Source of the DNA: Candidatus Amphrikana amoebophyrae
GTDB lineage: Bacteria; Chlamydiota; Chlamydiia; Chlamydiales; JACRBE01
NCBI GenBank assembly: GCA_030408475.1
Contig: JAUHQG010000044.1
Span: forward strand, 1 to 52,736
Length of the DNA: 52,736 bases
Reading direction: 5' to 3'
The translations under genes were made by a program, and so were the position numbers. Below the pieces are notes generated by a model. The model saw only the letters and a list, made by a program, of their open reading frames with translations. It did no database searches and was not told the DNA's origin. Shown one piece after another: positions 34,741-43,934 of the stretch. Positions within the stretch are counted from its first letter, which is position 1; the number at the start of each line of letters is the position of its first letter.

Positions 34741-36552
34741 TTGAAACACAAATACGACATTGATAAAATCCGTAATTTTTCGATCATCGCCCATATCGAC
34801 CACGGAAAATCTACCATTGCAGATCGACTTCTTGAAGAAACTCAAACTGTTTCTCAAAGAGAAATGCAAGAGCAACTCTTAGATGATATGGATCTCGAAA
34901 GAGAGCGCGGTATCACTATTAAAGCTCACCCAGTTACCATGTATTATACATCTCCGGAAGATGGTCAAACCTACCAAATTAACTTCATCGATACTCCAGG
35001 TCACGTCGATTTCTCTTATGAAGTTTCTAGATCTCTCTCCGCTTGTGAAGGTGCCCTGCTCATTGTAGACGCTGCTCAAGGGGTTCAAGCTCAAACTTTA
35101 GCTAATGTCAATTTAGCTATAGATAAAAACCTTGAAATAACTCCTGTCCTAAACAAGATCGATTTACCTGCTGCCGATCCTGAAAAAGCAGCTAAAGAAA
35201 TTGAAGATCTTGTCGGAATCAGCGCTTCAGGTTGCGTTAGAGCTTCTGCCAAAACAGGTCAAGGCATTAAAGAAATTCTAGAAGAGATTGTTTATTCATT
35301 TCCAGCGCCAAAAAAACCTACATCTCATCACTTACAAGCTCTCGTTTTTGATTCTCACTACGATACTTATCGCGGTGTAATGGCTTATGTTCGCATTATG
35401 AGTGGAGAAATTAAAAAGAAAGATGAGATTCTCTTCATGCAATCTGGTAAAAAATTCGAAGTATTAGAAGTGGGGATTTTTACACCCAAAGAAGTTGCTA
35501 TCGATGTTTTAAGACCTGGTGAAGTGGGCTATATAGTCGCTGGCATTAAAGACCCTGCCATTGTTCAAATTGGAGATACTATTACTCTTGCTAATGATCC
35601 AACTCCAACTCCATTAGAAGGCTTTAAAAAGATTTCTCCGGTTGTTTTTGCCGGTATATATCCTGTTGATACTTCTGATTTTGAACTCGTTCGCGACGCC
35701 TTTAAAAGATTACGACTCAATGATTCTGCCCTTCAAGTTGAGCAAGAAAGCAGCTTAGTTTTAGGAACAGGGTTTAGATGTGGATTTTTAGGATTGCTCC
35801 ATTTAGAAATTACATTTGAACGCTTATCTCGCGAATTTGATCTCTCTATTATTACGACGGCTCCAAGCGTTTTATATAAAGTGAAGATTGCCGGTGGCTC
35901 ATTAATTGACGTTGAAAGTCCTATCCATTTTCCAGACCCTGCTACGATAGAATATATTGAAGAGCCTATGATCTTAGCCAATATAATTTCACCAAGTGAT
36001 TATCTGGGTAATATCATGAGCATAGCTAATGATAAAAGGGGTGAACTAATTCATACTGAATCAATTGATTCTACAAGATTGATGCTCAAAATTCGATTCC
36101 CCCTTAATGAAGTCATCACTGATTTTAATGATAAACTAAAATCGATGACTCAAGGTTACGCTTCATTTGATTTTACTCCAGATGGTTATGAAAGAAGCAA
36201 TATTGTTAAACTCGATATTAAAGTAAATGAAGAGCCTGTAGATGCCTTTTCTACTCTTGTTCATTCAACTAAAGCTGAGACTAAAGGGCGCGCTCTTTGT
36301 GAAAAGCTTAAAGAAGTGATCCCCCGCCAACAGTTTAAAATACCTATTCAAGCTGCTATCGGAGGAAAAATTATTGGCCGTGAAACTATAGGAGCCCTTT
36401 CTAAAAACGTAACCGCTAAATGTTATGGTGGCGATATTTCCAGAAAGCGTAAGCTTTGGGAAAAACAGAAGAAAGGTAAAAAGAAGATGAAAGAATTTGG
36501 CAAGGTGAGTATTCCTCAATCTGCTTTTATTAAAATTCTTAAATCAACTTAA
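34741..36552 (+). CDS. lepA: Elongation factor 4 (LepA)
   Basis: Ribosome-associated GTPase that affects initiation and translocation under stress. The 603-residue product has the G1 motif AHIDHGKST (17-25), the switch segment [10 protein letters not shown]3 DTPGHVDF and G4 NKID. Domain II, the EF-G-like domains and the LepA-specific C-terminal domain ([20 protein letters not shown]) follow. The start is TTG at 34741, positioned by a TAGGAGC ribosome-binding site 6 nt upstream; no ATG fits. It is in the CT064 position. Confidence 0.97.
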   Translation: MKHKYDIDKIRNFSIIAHIDHGKSTIADRLLEETQTVSQREMQEQLLDDMDLERERGITIKAHPVTMYYTSPEDGQTYQINFIDTPGHVDFSYEVSRSLSACEGALLIVDAAQGVQAQTLANVNLAIDKNLEITPVLNKIDLPAADPEKAAKEIEDLVGISASGCVRASAKTGQGIKEILEEIVYSFPAPKKPTSHHLQALVFDSHYDTYRGVMAYVRIMSGEIKKKDEILFMQSGKKFEVLEVGIFTPKEVAIDVLRPGEVGYIVAGIKDPAIVQIGDTITLANDPTPTPLEGFKKISPVVFAGIYPVDTSDFELVRDAFKRLRLNDSALQVEQESSLVLGTGFRCGFLGLLHLEITFERLSREFDLSIITTAPSVLYKVKIAGGSLIDVESPIHFPDPATIEYIEEPMILANIISPSDYLGNIMSIANDKRGELIHTESIDSTRLMLKIRFPLNEVITDFNDKLKSMTQGYASFDFTPDGYERSNIVKLDIKVNEEPVDAFSTLVHSTKAETKGRALCEKLKEVIPRQQFKIPIQAAIGGKIIGRETIGALSKNVTAKCYGGDISRKRKLWEKQKKGKKKMKEFGKVSIPQSAFIKILKST

Positions 36553-36658
36553 ATTCATTATAGTGTCTTTTTTAATTATTTAATGTTATATTATAAATTA
36601 AAGTTGCTTTAATTTGTCATTTTATTTATAATTAACCTCTTATTTTAAGGGGAAATTT

Positions 36659-37264
36659 ATGAATAGACCAGAGCCAGTAGGGACCACACTTCCTGCAGTG
36701 TGGAGTTTTTTAGACAACGTTGAACAATTTTGCATTGCCTCAATAGTAGCAAATACTATTAATCAACTAATTAACAAATCTAGATTTTTATTGTTAACCT
36801 GTAAACTAGCCAATGGACATTACCAAATACAAAACTCTGAGCGCGATTCAAACTATAATTTGAATCATGCCAGAAGGATTTTTTCTTCTGGTATTGCCGT
36901 TGTCCCTACTACATATTTATTCTCAAATATTGTACTGCCTTATTTTTTGATACTAAGCGTAATAACCTATGGCGCTTGCATGTTAGGAAAAATGACACTA
37001 TCTGGTTCTTTTCCCGATTTTTCGAATTTATTATGTTTTTATAGTAAAGATGATTCATTTTACATAAGTAATAAATTTAAACGAAATCTTGCCGTTTCAA
37101 CGATCGCTCAATACTATTTATCTAGATCAAGTGAGTTAATTAGCAGTTTAGGTTTAACTGGGGCATATTTGAAATATCGTGAAGGTATTAATAATCTCTT
37201 TAATAGCGTATTTACTACTATTAAATTACAAGATTACGATACGGATTTTGATACTGTCGATTAA
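36659..37264 (+). CDS. Unknown membrane protein (201 aa)
   Basis: Not recognised. An AAGGGG site lies 6 nt before the ATG. Residues ~75-112 are strongly hydrophobic, probably a membrane hairpin (FSSGIAVVPTTYLFS, then LPYFLILSVITYGACMLG); the flanks are hydrophilic. It is the first of three genes placed between lepA and gnd, a site with none in C. trachomatis. The bilobed hydrophobic pattern resembles inclusion-membrane (Inc) proteins, but this is only a resemblance. A secretion signal cannot be judged from sequence. Confidence 0.65.
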   Translation: MNRPEPVGTTLPAVWSFLDNVEQFCIASIVANTINQLINKSRFLLLTCKLANGHYQIQNSERDSNYNLNHARRIFSSGIAVVPTTYLFSNIVLPYFLILSVITYGACMLGKMTLSGSFPDFSNLLCFYSKDDSFYISNKFKRNLAVSTIAQYYLSRSSELISSLGLTGAYLKYREGINNLFNSVFTTIKLQDYDTDFDTVD

Positions 37265-37324
37265 AATTTGACAAGTAGAATTGTTTCATCATATAGGTAA
37301 GACTTAGCTTTACCTATATTTTTT

Positions 37325-38380
37325 ATGAAATTAATTAATTTAATCACTCTTATTTGCTTTCCCTTCAGTTTCGTTGCTGCGGATACTATTACTTTAGACA
37401 ATGGCAGCCGATTTGAAGGAGTCATAGAAGGATATAAAAATTCAATATTCTCGTTCGATATTTCAAAAGTCAAATCGGTTTCTATAGAAAATAGCCATGT
37501 ACAGCAACTTAACATTGATAATATTGTCTACGTAAAGCTTAAAGATGGCAGAGAAGTGAGCGGCAAACTTCAGCTTAAAGAAGATAACGATGTTAATATA
37601 GAAGTTTGTCTAATGCCAGATAGCTCACCTATTGCTAATATAGAGACAAAGCGAGATCAAATTAAAGAGATTCAAAGAACCCCTTTTGAAGTTTCAAAAA
37701 ACCTTTGGGACGGTTCGATCTCTTTAGGTGGCCAATATATGACAGGAAATACTAAGAAAAAAGAGATCGATCTTTTACTTAATGCTTCTATGAAAAACTA
37801 CTACCATGAAGAATTGAAAAATCAAATCGATTTTTGGGTTCAACTCGACTATTTAAAAACACAAGGGCAACTATCTGAAAATGATGGACTTGAGCAGGTT
37901 ACATTTTCCCATTTTTGGACTAATCAGTGGAGCTGGTACGCCTTAGAAAAAGTAATGTATGACAAACCAGATGGCGTTCGTCTGAGAACCAATGTAGAAC
38001 TTGGCCTTGGCTGGAAGCTTTGGGACTATAAAAACTTTAAAGTCACTTTTAGAAATGGGTTGGGAAGAATTGATTCCAAATATATCACTAATCCAAGATC
38101 TTCTGATGGTTTCTTTACCTACTCCCCAGGATTTTTACTTTGGGCCAAAATTCAAACCGTATACTTTACGAGCTACACTGACTTCCATATAGACATTGGA
38201 AATTTCAATAATAATTTACTAACCTCGATTAATCGACTATTTATCCCATTGAATACATGTTATGATGTAGAAATGAGATATGAAATTAACAATAATACCA
38301 GGCCACCTCTTGGACGCAAACCTTTAGATACCAAAATAACTCTAGCTCTTACCTATAAGTGGGGAGCCAAAACCCCCTAG
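37325..38380 (+). CDS. DUF481-family outer-membrane beta-barrel protein
   Basis: A 351-residue exported protein. The signal peptide (INLITLICFPFSFVAA, about residues 4-19) is followed by a ~100-residue N-terminal domain made of short beta strands (ITLDNGSRFEGVIEGY). From ~120 on, alternating strands of a predicted barrel begin with WDGSISLGGQYMTGNTKKKE, the hallmark of the YdiY/DUF481 family. The last strand, TKITLALTYKWG, is a plausible terminal beta-signal with 4 extra residues. No clear ribosome-binding site is seen. The function of the family is unknown; a role as an envelope porin-like or structural protein is possible. Confidence 0.8.
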   Translation: MKLINLITLICFPFSFVAADTITLDNGSRFEGVIEGYKNSIFSFDISKVKSVSIENSHVQQLNIDNIVYVKLKDGREVSGKLQLKEDNDVNIEVCLMPDSSPIANIETKRDQIKEIQRTPFEVSKNLWDGSISLGGQYMTGNTKKKEIDLLLNASMKNYYHEELKNQIDFWVQLDYLKTQGQLSENDGLEQVTFSHFWTNQWSWYALEKVMYDKPDGVRLRTNVELGLGWKLWDYKNFKVTFRNGLGRIDSKYITNPRSSDGFFTYSPGFLLWAKIQTVYFTSYTDFHIDIGNFNNNLLTSINRLFIPLNTCYDVEMRYEINNNTRPPLGRKPLDTKITLALTYKWGAKTP

Positions 38381-38443
38381 ATAGTGATTGATAATAACCT
38401 TATAAGTGAGGTACAATATTTTCGAACCTAGGAGACCAAATAT

Positions 38444-38854
38444 ATGTTCACTCATCCCATACCCGATGTTTTTAAAACTTATCAAATTGCCCTACATGCA
38501 GCAGCTACGACATGTGGCGTGCTTCCTGTTGCAGAAGATTATTTCTCACCAGACTCTGCAAAAAATAAATTTAACTCTGGAGATCGATTACAATATTTAG
38601 CCCAAATGCATATGGCAGTACTTGTTTTTGGAAAATTTCCTTTATTTCAACCTAATAGCATTATCAATCAATGCTGCAATATTGTCATAGGCATAAGTAT
38701 TGGAATTTCATTGACACATCTATTTATTTCAAAAGTTTTCAAACTCAAGAGTTTTATTCAAGATGATCCTCAGATGGAAAATTTCATAAAAAATGTATTA
38801 GTATTAGCTCCAATTGCCTATGGGTGTAAGCTTATAACATCGATAAAAGCATAA
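38444..38854 (+). CDS. Unknown small membrane protein (136 aa)
   Basis: Not recognised. An AGGAGA site precedes the ATG. Two hydrophobic stretches (about 76-96 and 114-131) are separated by a charged loop with KSFIQDDPQMENF; the N-terminal 70 residues contain several Cys and His. It lies between the DUF481 gene and a strong terminator. The alternative frame at 38406-38600 lacks a ribosome-binding site and is not coding. Confidence 0.65.
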   Translation: MFTHPIPDVFKTYQIALHAAATTCGVLPVAEDYFSPDSAKNKFNSGDRLQYLAQMHMAVLVFGKFPLFQPNSIINQCCNIVIGISIGISLTHLFISKVFKLKSFIQDDPQMENFIKNVLVLAPIAYGCKLITSIKA

Positions 38855-38859
38855 AAACA

Positions 38860-38887
38860 AGCCCCTGATAAGGGGCTGATTTTTTTA
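38860..38887 (+). terminator. Rho-independent terminator
   Basis: AGCCCCT (38860-38866), 4-nt loop GATA, AGGGGCT (38871-38877), then GA and a T-tract. It ends the lepA-side transcription before the convergent gnd gene. The stem half 'aaggggctgat' occurs again at 38964-38974. Confidence 0.9.
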
Positions 38888-38992
38888 TTTTGCAGATTTT
38901 ACACAAAATTTGTAGAAATTGGGGATTCATATTTTGATGAGATTTTGCTGTTACTTAAGCTAAAGGGGCTGATCTTTCGCGCTCTTTCTCAC

Positions 38993-40447
38993 CTAAGCGT
39001 TGTAGGTGGAGGATGATATATCCCCGCCGGTGCCTGTCCAATTAGTGTGGAAGAACTTCCCTCGTGGCTGATCCACTCTCTCATACGTATGCGCTCCAAA
39101 GAAATCTCTTTGCGCTTGTAACAAGTTGGCAGGCAATCTAGCTGTTCTCAATCCATCAAAAAATGCCAATGAAGAACTAAAGCAAGGTGTTGGAATTCCA
39201 TGCTCAATCGCTAAGGCTGCTGTTTTTCTCCACCCCTTTATAGACTTTTTAAGCTCTTTCATAAAAAAGTCATCTAATAATAAATTGCGAAGCTCTGGAT
39301 TTTTCACATACGCTTCTTTAATCTTCCCTAGAAACTTACTTCTAATGATGCAACCACCACGCCACATGAGCGCTATACCACCATAATTAAGATGCCAGCC
39401 CATTTCATCAGCCGCTTCTCTTAAAAGCATAAAACCTTGTGTATAACTAATAATCTTCGATGAATATAAAGCGTCTTTAATATCTTGAATAACCGATTTA
39501 GTATCACCTTGAAATTTACTATCTGTAAAAGGAAAAACTTCTTCCATTTCCTCTCGCTCTTGTTTCAAGGCTGATAAGCAACGCGAAAAGACAGCTTCAC
39601 CAATTAAAGTGAGAGGCATGCCTAAATCAAGTGCGCTCATCCCTGTCCATTTCCCTGTCCCTTTTTGACCAGCCGTATCGAGAATTTTTTCAACAAGTGG
39701 TTCGTTGTTTTCATCTTTAAATGAGAAGATTTGACTTGTGATTTCTATCAAATAGCTATCGAGTTCGCCCTTATTAAATTCACTAAATACTTTATGCAAC
39801 TCATCAGAATTCAATCCTAAAACTTTCTTCATAAGATGATACGCTTCACAAATAATTTGCATATCACCATATTCGATTCCATTATGTACCATTTTAACAT
39901 AGTGACCCGCGCCACCTTCACCAACCCAATCACAACAAGGCTCGCCATCTTCACTTTTAGCCGAAATTGATTGTAAAATTTCTTTCACATGAGGCCATGC
40001 TTCAGGGTTTCCTCCAGGCATTAATGATGGACCATGTCTTGCCCCCTCTTCTCCACCAGAAACACCGCAACCCATAAACAAAATCCCTTTTGCTTTAAGA
40101 TCTTCATAACGTCTCTCAGTATCAGGAAAATGACTGTTACCACCATCTATAATGATATCACCCTTTTCCATAAACGGAAGGCACTCTTCTATCATAGCAT
40201 CAACTGGTTGACCCGCCTTAACCATAAACATCACTTTTCGAGGACGTTTAAGAGTTTCAAAAAACTCTTTTAACGAATGAGCTCCGATTACATTAGAACC
40301 TTTAGCCAAATCGCCTAAAAAGTGATCCACTTTTTCAACAGTTCTATTGTAAGCAACCACTTTATATCCGTGATCATTCATGTTCATTATGAGATTTTGT
40401 CCCATAACCGCAAGGCCTATTAAACCAATATCTGCTTCTTGTGCCAT
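38993..40447 (-). CDS. gnd: 6-phosphogluconate dehydrogenase, decarboxylating
   Basis: Oxidises 6-phosphogluconate to ribulose 5-phosphate with NADP+, producing NADPH and CO2 in the pentose phosphate pathway. The 484-residue enzyme shows the dinucleotide-binding GLIGLAVMGQNLIMNM at the N-terminus, the CGVSGGEEGARHGPSLMPGG substrate region, and the catalytic KMVHNGIEYGDMQ. The C-terminal HTNWTGTGGDISSSTYNA closes the active site of the partner subunit. A TAGGAG site lies 8 nt before the ATG. It is at the CT063 end of the conserved block. Confidence 0.97.
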   Translation of the reverse strand: MAQEADIGLIGLAVMGQNLIMNMNDHGYKVVAYNRTVEKVDHFLGDLAKGSNVIGAHSLKEFFETLKRPRKVMFMVKAGQPVDAMIEECLPFMEKGDIIIDGGNSHFPDTERRYEDLKAKGILFMGCGVSGGEEGARHGPSLMPGGNPEAWPHVKEILQSISAKSEDGEPCCDWVGEGGAGHYVKMVHNGIEYGDMQIICEAYHLMKKVLGLNSDELHKVFSEFNKGELDSYLIEITSQIFSFKDENNEPLVEKILDTAGQKGTGKWTGMSALDLGMPLTLIGEAVFSRCLSALKQEREEMEEVFPFTDSKFQGDTKSVIQDIKDALYSSKIISYTQGFMLLREAADEMGWHLNYGGIALMWRGGCIIRSKFLGKIKEAYVKNPELRNLLLDDFFMKELKKSIKGWRKTAALAIEHGIPTPCFSSSLAFFDGLRTARLPANLLQAQRDFFGAHTYERVDQPRGKFFHTNWTGTGGDISSSTYNA

Positions 40448-40533
40448 TTTAACTCCTACTTGTAATGTATATCTTTTTTAAGTATACTCGATCCGTAAAT
40501 ATAAACACAGGATCGACTCCTCTGTTTCTTTTA

Positions 40534-40607
<74 letters not shown>

Positions 40608-40627
40608 ATTTACCCCTTTCTAGTCTA

Positions 40628-41338
40628 TCAACGAATTGTTTGGAAATATTTATCTACCCCTTCGGCTATTCCCTTTGCCAATTTATCTAAATACTCACTA
40701 TCTTTAAGAAGCTTGCTCTCTTTGGGATGGGTCATAAACCCCCCTTCGACTAAAATAGCAGGCATAGCTGTTTCACGAATAACGCAAAAATTAGCAAACT
40801 TAACCCCTCTTTTTTTTGCCCCAGTATGATGAACAATATGATCGAGCACTTTAGAAGCTAAATGCTTGGAATCTTCAAGCCTTTCTTTTTGAGCTTTATG
40901 ATAAAAATATACTTCAACACCTGAAGCTTTAATACTTTTAGCTGAGTTATAGTGTATACTCACAAAAGCTTCACACTTAGATCGATTGGCTAAAATAGCC
41001 CTATCAATTAACGGAACAAAAACATCACGATTTCGAGTAAGCAATACCCGATACCCTTTGCTATTGAGGTGCTTTTTTACATATTGAGCCGTAATTAAAT
41101 TGAGTTGCTTTTCATCAGAATTATGATATTGAGCCCCTCCATCATGATCTCCATGACCTGGATCTATCACTATTAATGGCTTAGACTTAGGCATAGAAAC
41201 AGACTTAGTTCTTTTTGCAATATGAACTCTGGAGCTTTTTTTTGTCTGGGTGCGGGCTAAATCAGAAGAAGATGGAGCGTGACCACATGAAGTGGTTAAT
41301 AAAAAAATAGGCAATAAGAGTAAAAAACGTTTTTTCAT
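40628..41338 (-). CDS. amiA: N-acetylmuramoyl-L-alanine amidase (Amidase_3), lipoprotein
   Basis: Cleaves the lactyl-peptide bond of peptidoglycan during division; 236 residues. The signal ends in LLTTSC, giving a lipidated Cys18. The zinc site has VIDPGHG (His62), a Glu shortly after (in the SDEK region), the second His in FVSIHYNSA, and the catalytic Glu in ILVEGGFMTHP. In Chlamydia the counterpart CT268 acts on the residual peptidoglycan ring. Its start overlaps the glycosyltransferase stop by 4 nt. It is the last gene of the minus-strand division cluster. Confidence 0.92.
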   Translation of the reverse strand: MKKRFLLLLPIFLLTTSCGHAPSSSDLARTQTKKSSRVHIAKRTKSVSMPKSKPLIVIDPGHGDHDGGAQYHNSDEKQLNLITAQYVKKHLNSKGYRVLLTRNRDVFVPLIDRAILANRSKCEAFVSIHYNSAKSIKASGVEVYFYHKAQKERLEDSKHLASKVLDHIVHHTGAKKRGVKFANFCVIRETAMPAILVEGGFMTHPKESKLLKDSEYLDKLAKGIAEGVDKYFQTIR

Positions 41339-42447
41339 TTAACTTTTGATAGAAGCATTTGTATTGATTGATCACTTTTAGATTCTAAATGATGCGAAAT
41401 ATCTTTTGCAACATCACTTAATCCTATTTCCTTTGCACTTTTTTTTAGCACTTCTAATAAAGCATAATTTCTGACATCTTCTTCCATGTAAATTAACGAC
41501 TTATCTTCCGGTATTTCTAAAGCGTAACGGGAAACTAATAGAGCAAGTAGGTAGTGATTTTTATTAAAAGCATAACAACTTAATAAATACAAAGGCTCCA
41601 CTTGCGTTGGGCCATATTTAAATGATTGAGAGATGTATTTGATTATTTGATCAAAAGAGTCATCTTTTTCAACCAATATATTGGCTATGCGATAAAAGGA
41701 AAAAAACTTTAAAAATGGAGCTTTATTTTCACTCAACTGTTTATATCTTTGTATCGCCTGATCATATTGCTTAGAAGCTTCTAGTGTTTGAGCTAGATGA
41801 TATAAAATTTCTATACTACTTGGATTGTGCAACAACTCTTTTTCTAAAATTTGAGCATCAGATTTATAAGTAGACATCTGATTTTTTGCCCGAAAGCCAT
41901 CCATATGTCTTGAATCGTATTGAACCTCTCGCACATAAGTTTGGGTGCTATTTGATTTTATAGAAAGAATTTCATGAATAGGATTAACCCACTTTAAGGC
42001 ACTTTTATTCTTAACCAAAAATTTTCGCTGACACATACCTTTAGGTAAAATAACATCAATTAAATACGCATCACTATTTAGTTGCGCCTCTTTTAAATTC
42101 AGATCAGACAGCATCACTTCATCTGCATCAATAAATAAGCTATAATCGCTCTTTTGTTTAGAAATCTCCAAAGCTTCATTGCGATTATACCCAAAATCAA
42201 CCCATTTAGAATGATGCAGTTCACCCGGAATCCCTTTCAAGACTCTCTCGATAATTTCACAAGTGTTATCGCTTGATCCAGTATCAAAAATCACCCAATA
42301 ATCAATGTGATCTTTTACAGAGTTTAAGCAACGCTCAATTACAGGCGACTCATCTTTAACAATCATTGAAAGGCAAATAGTTGTTCGCTCTCTAGATATA
42401 CCTAAGAGAGAAACTAGGAGAAACAGAAAAGTAAATAGGCAACGCAT
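41335..42447 (-). CDS. Membrane-anchored or exported GT2 glycosyltransferase with TPR-like C-terminus
   Basis: A 370-residue protein. A hydrophobic N-terminus (CLFTFLFLLVSLLG, residues 3-16) is a signal peptide or anchor. The GT-A fold follows: ICLSMIVKDESPVIERCLNSV, VIFDTGSSDNTCEI, and the metal-binding FIDADEVM near residue 108. From ~190 on are helical pairs resembling TPR repeats (SSIEILYHLAQTLEASKQYDQAIQRYKQL). GT2-TPR proteins of this type transfer sugars to lipids or proteins; the target here is unknown. It sits between murE and amiA, overlapping both (TAATG and ATGA), where C. trachomatis has no gene. Confidence 0.82.
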   Translation of the reverse strand: MRCLFTFLFLLVSLLGISRERTTICLSMIVKDESPVIERCLNSVKDHIDYWVIFDTGSSDNTCEIIERVLKGIPGELHHSKWVDFGYNRNEALEISKQKSDYSLFIDADEVMLSDLNLKEAQLNSDAYLIDVILPKGMCQRKFLVKNKSALKWVNPIHEILSIKSNSTQTYVREVQYDSRHMDGFRAKNQMSTYKSDAQILEKELLHNPSSIEILYHLAQTLEASKQYDQAIQRYKQLSENKAPFLKFFSFYRIANILVEKDDSFDQIIKYISQSFKYGPTQVEPLYLLSCYAFNKNHYLLALLVSRYALEIPEDKSLIYMEEDVRNYALLEVLKKSAKEIGLSDVAKDISHHLESKSDQSIQMLLSKVK

Positions 42448-43922
42448 TAAATTTTAGAAGTAGAGGTTGATAGTAATAATAACTCTTTTACAACAGCTAT
42501 ATCATCAAAGTCAATAGTTCGATTACGAAGCGATTGCCCCCTCTCATGCCCTTTACCTGCAATTAATAAAATATCCCCTTTTTTAGCCAACTCAATACCC
42601 TTTAAGATGGCGGCAAGGCGATCCACTTCTTCAATTACTTGGCACTGATTTTTAACAATACCCTTTTTGATATCTTCTACTATTAAACTAGGATCTTCTC
42701 CCCTAGGATTGTCAGAAGTAATAATTGCAATATCACTCAAGCTAGTCACAACTTCACCCATTAAAGGGCGTTTTAATTTGTCACGATCTCCTCCCGCTCC
42801 AAATACTGTGATTACCTTCCCCTTGTGATTCTCTCTTAAAGCTTTTAAGACATTCTTCAGTGCATCAGGCGTATGAGCAAAATCAACAAATATATCAAAT
42901 GGGGCCCCTGAAACCCTTTGCAATCGTCCTTCAATGCCAGGAAATGTGGCTAGTTTAGCAGCTATCTGCTTAAGGCTAAGTGCGTTACAACTAAGCGCAA
43001 TCAAACTAGCGGCAAGTGCATTAACAACATTATATTCCCCTTTCATAGGGAGCTTAACATGTACACACTCCCCTAAATAGTTCAAATCAAACTCTACCCC
43101 ACGACTACTATATATAAGAGAGGTGGCGAAACAGGTAGCTTTTGAAGTTAATCCATAGGAAAGAACCTCCCCATTAAATTGGGATAAAATCTCTTCTGTT
43201 TCAAGAGCATCATCATTAACTATCGCCTTTGCACCCTCTTTAGCGTAGCGATTCGTAAAAAAAGATTGTTTAGCTAAAAGATAGTTTTCCATTGAGCCAT
43301 GAGCATCGAGATGATCTCTTGACAAATTAGTAAAAACAAGGCGATCAAAGCGAGTAAGATTTAATCGATCTTGCACTAATCCAATAGAGGTCACTTCCAT
43401 AATTGAATAGTGGCAATTATTAGCTAGCATCTCTTTTTGTAACTTATGAATAGCAATACAGTCTGGTGTTGTTAATTCACTGGGTCTATTATGCTTACCA
43501 GTAGCCGTTTCGATTGTACTGATCATACCGACTGGTTGATCACCACTGAGAAGGTGGCGCAATAAATAAGAAATCGTTGTTTTTCCATTTGTCCCTGTAA
43601 TCCCAATATTAAATAATTGCGAACTTGGCTGATCATAAAACCTAGAAGCAATAATAGACTCTAAGCCATCTACGTCACTCGTAATAATTTGAGAGATTCC
43701 AACCAAAAATGGATTATAAATATCGGTAACAATAGAGGTAGCGCCAGATAAAACAGCATCCGCAATAAAATCGGTTCCTTTAAAAGACTTCCCCCTTTTA
43801 GCAAAAAAGAGATCACCAGGAGCAACTCTTCTTGAATCAGAGCAAAGACCCATTACTTCGGTCTCTTTTGGCCCTTTTAATTGGATTTTCGAAATCCCTT
43901 TAAACAGCTTTTTGATTTTCAT
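42447..43922 (-). CDS. murE: UDP-MurNAc-tripeptide synthetase MurE
   Basis: Adds the third amino acid, meso-DAP, to UDP-MurNAc-L-Ala-D-Glu in the cytoplasm. The 491-residue ligase has the ATP-binding GITGTNGKTT at 107-116, the Mur-family KLPMKGEYNVVNALAA and the C-terminal DNPRGEDP loop, whose DNPR sequence fits meso-diaminopimelate specificity. It is in the CT269 position, 12 nt after pbp3, and overlaps the next gene by 1 nt. Confidence 0.96.
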   Translation of the reverse strand: MKIKKLFKGISKIQLKGPKETEVMGLCSDSRRVAPGDLFFAKRGKSFKGTDFIADAVLSGATSIVTDIYNPFLVGISQIITSDVDGLESIIASRFYDQPSSQLFNIGITGTNGKTTISYLLRHLLSGDQPVGMISTIETATGKHNRPSELTTPDCIAIHKLQKEMLANNCHYSIMEVTSIGLVQDRLNLTRFDRLVFTNLSRDHLDAHGSMENYLLAKQSFFTNRYAKEGAKAIVNDDALETEEILSQFNGEVLSYGLTSKATCFATSLIYSSRGVEFDLNYLGECVHVKLPMKGEYNVVNALAASLIALSCNALSLKQIAAKLATFPGIEGRLQRVSGAPFDIFVDFAHTPDALKNVLKALRENHKGKVITVFGAGGDRDKLKRPLMGEVVTSLSDIAIITSDNPRGEDPSLIVEDIKKGIVKNQCQVIEEVDRLAAILKGIELAKKGDILLIAGKGHERGQSLRNRTIDFDDIAVVKELLLLSTSTSKI

Positions 43923-43934
43923 ACGGTAATAATT

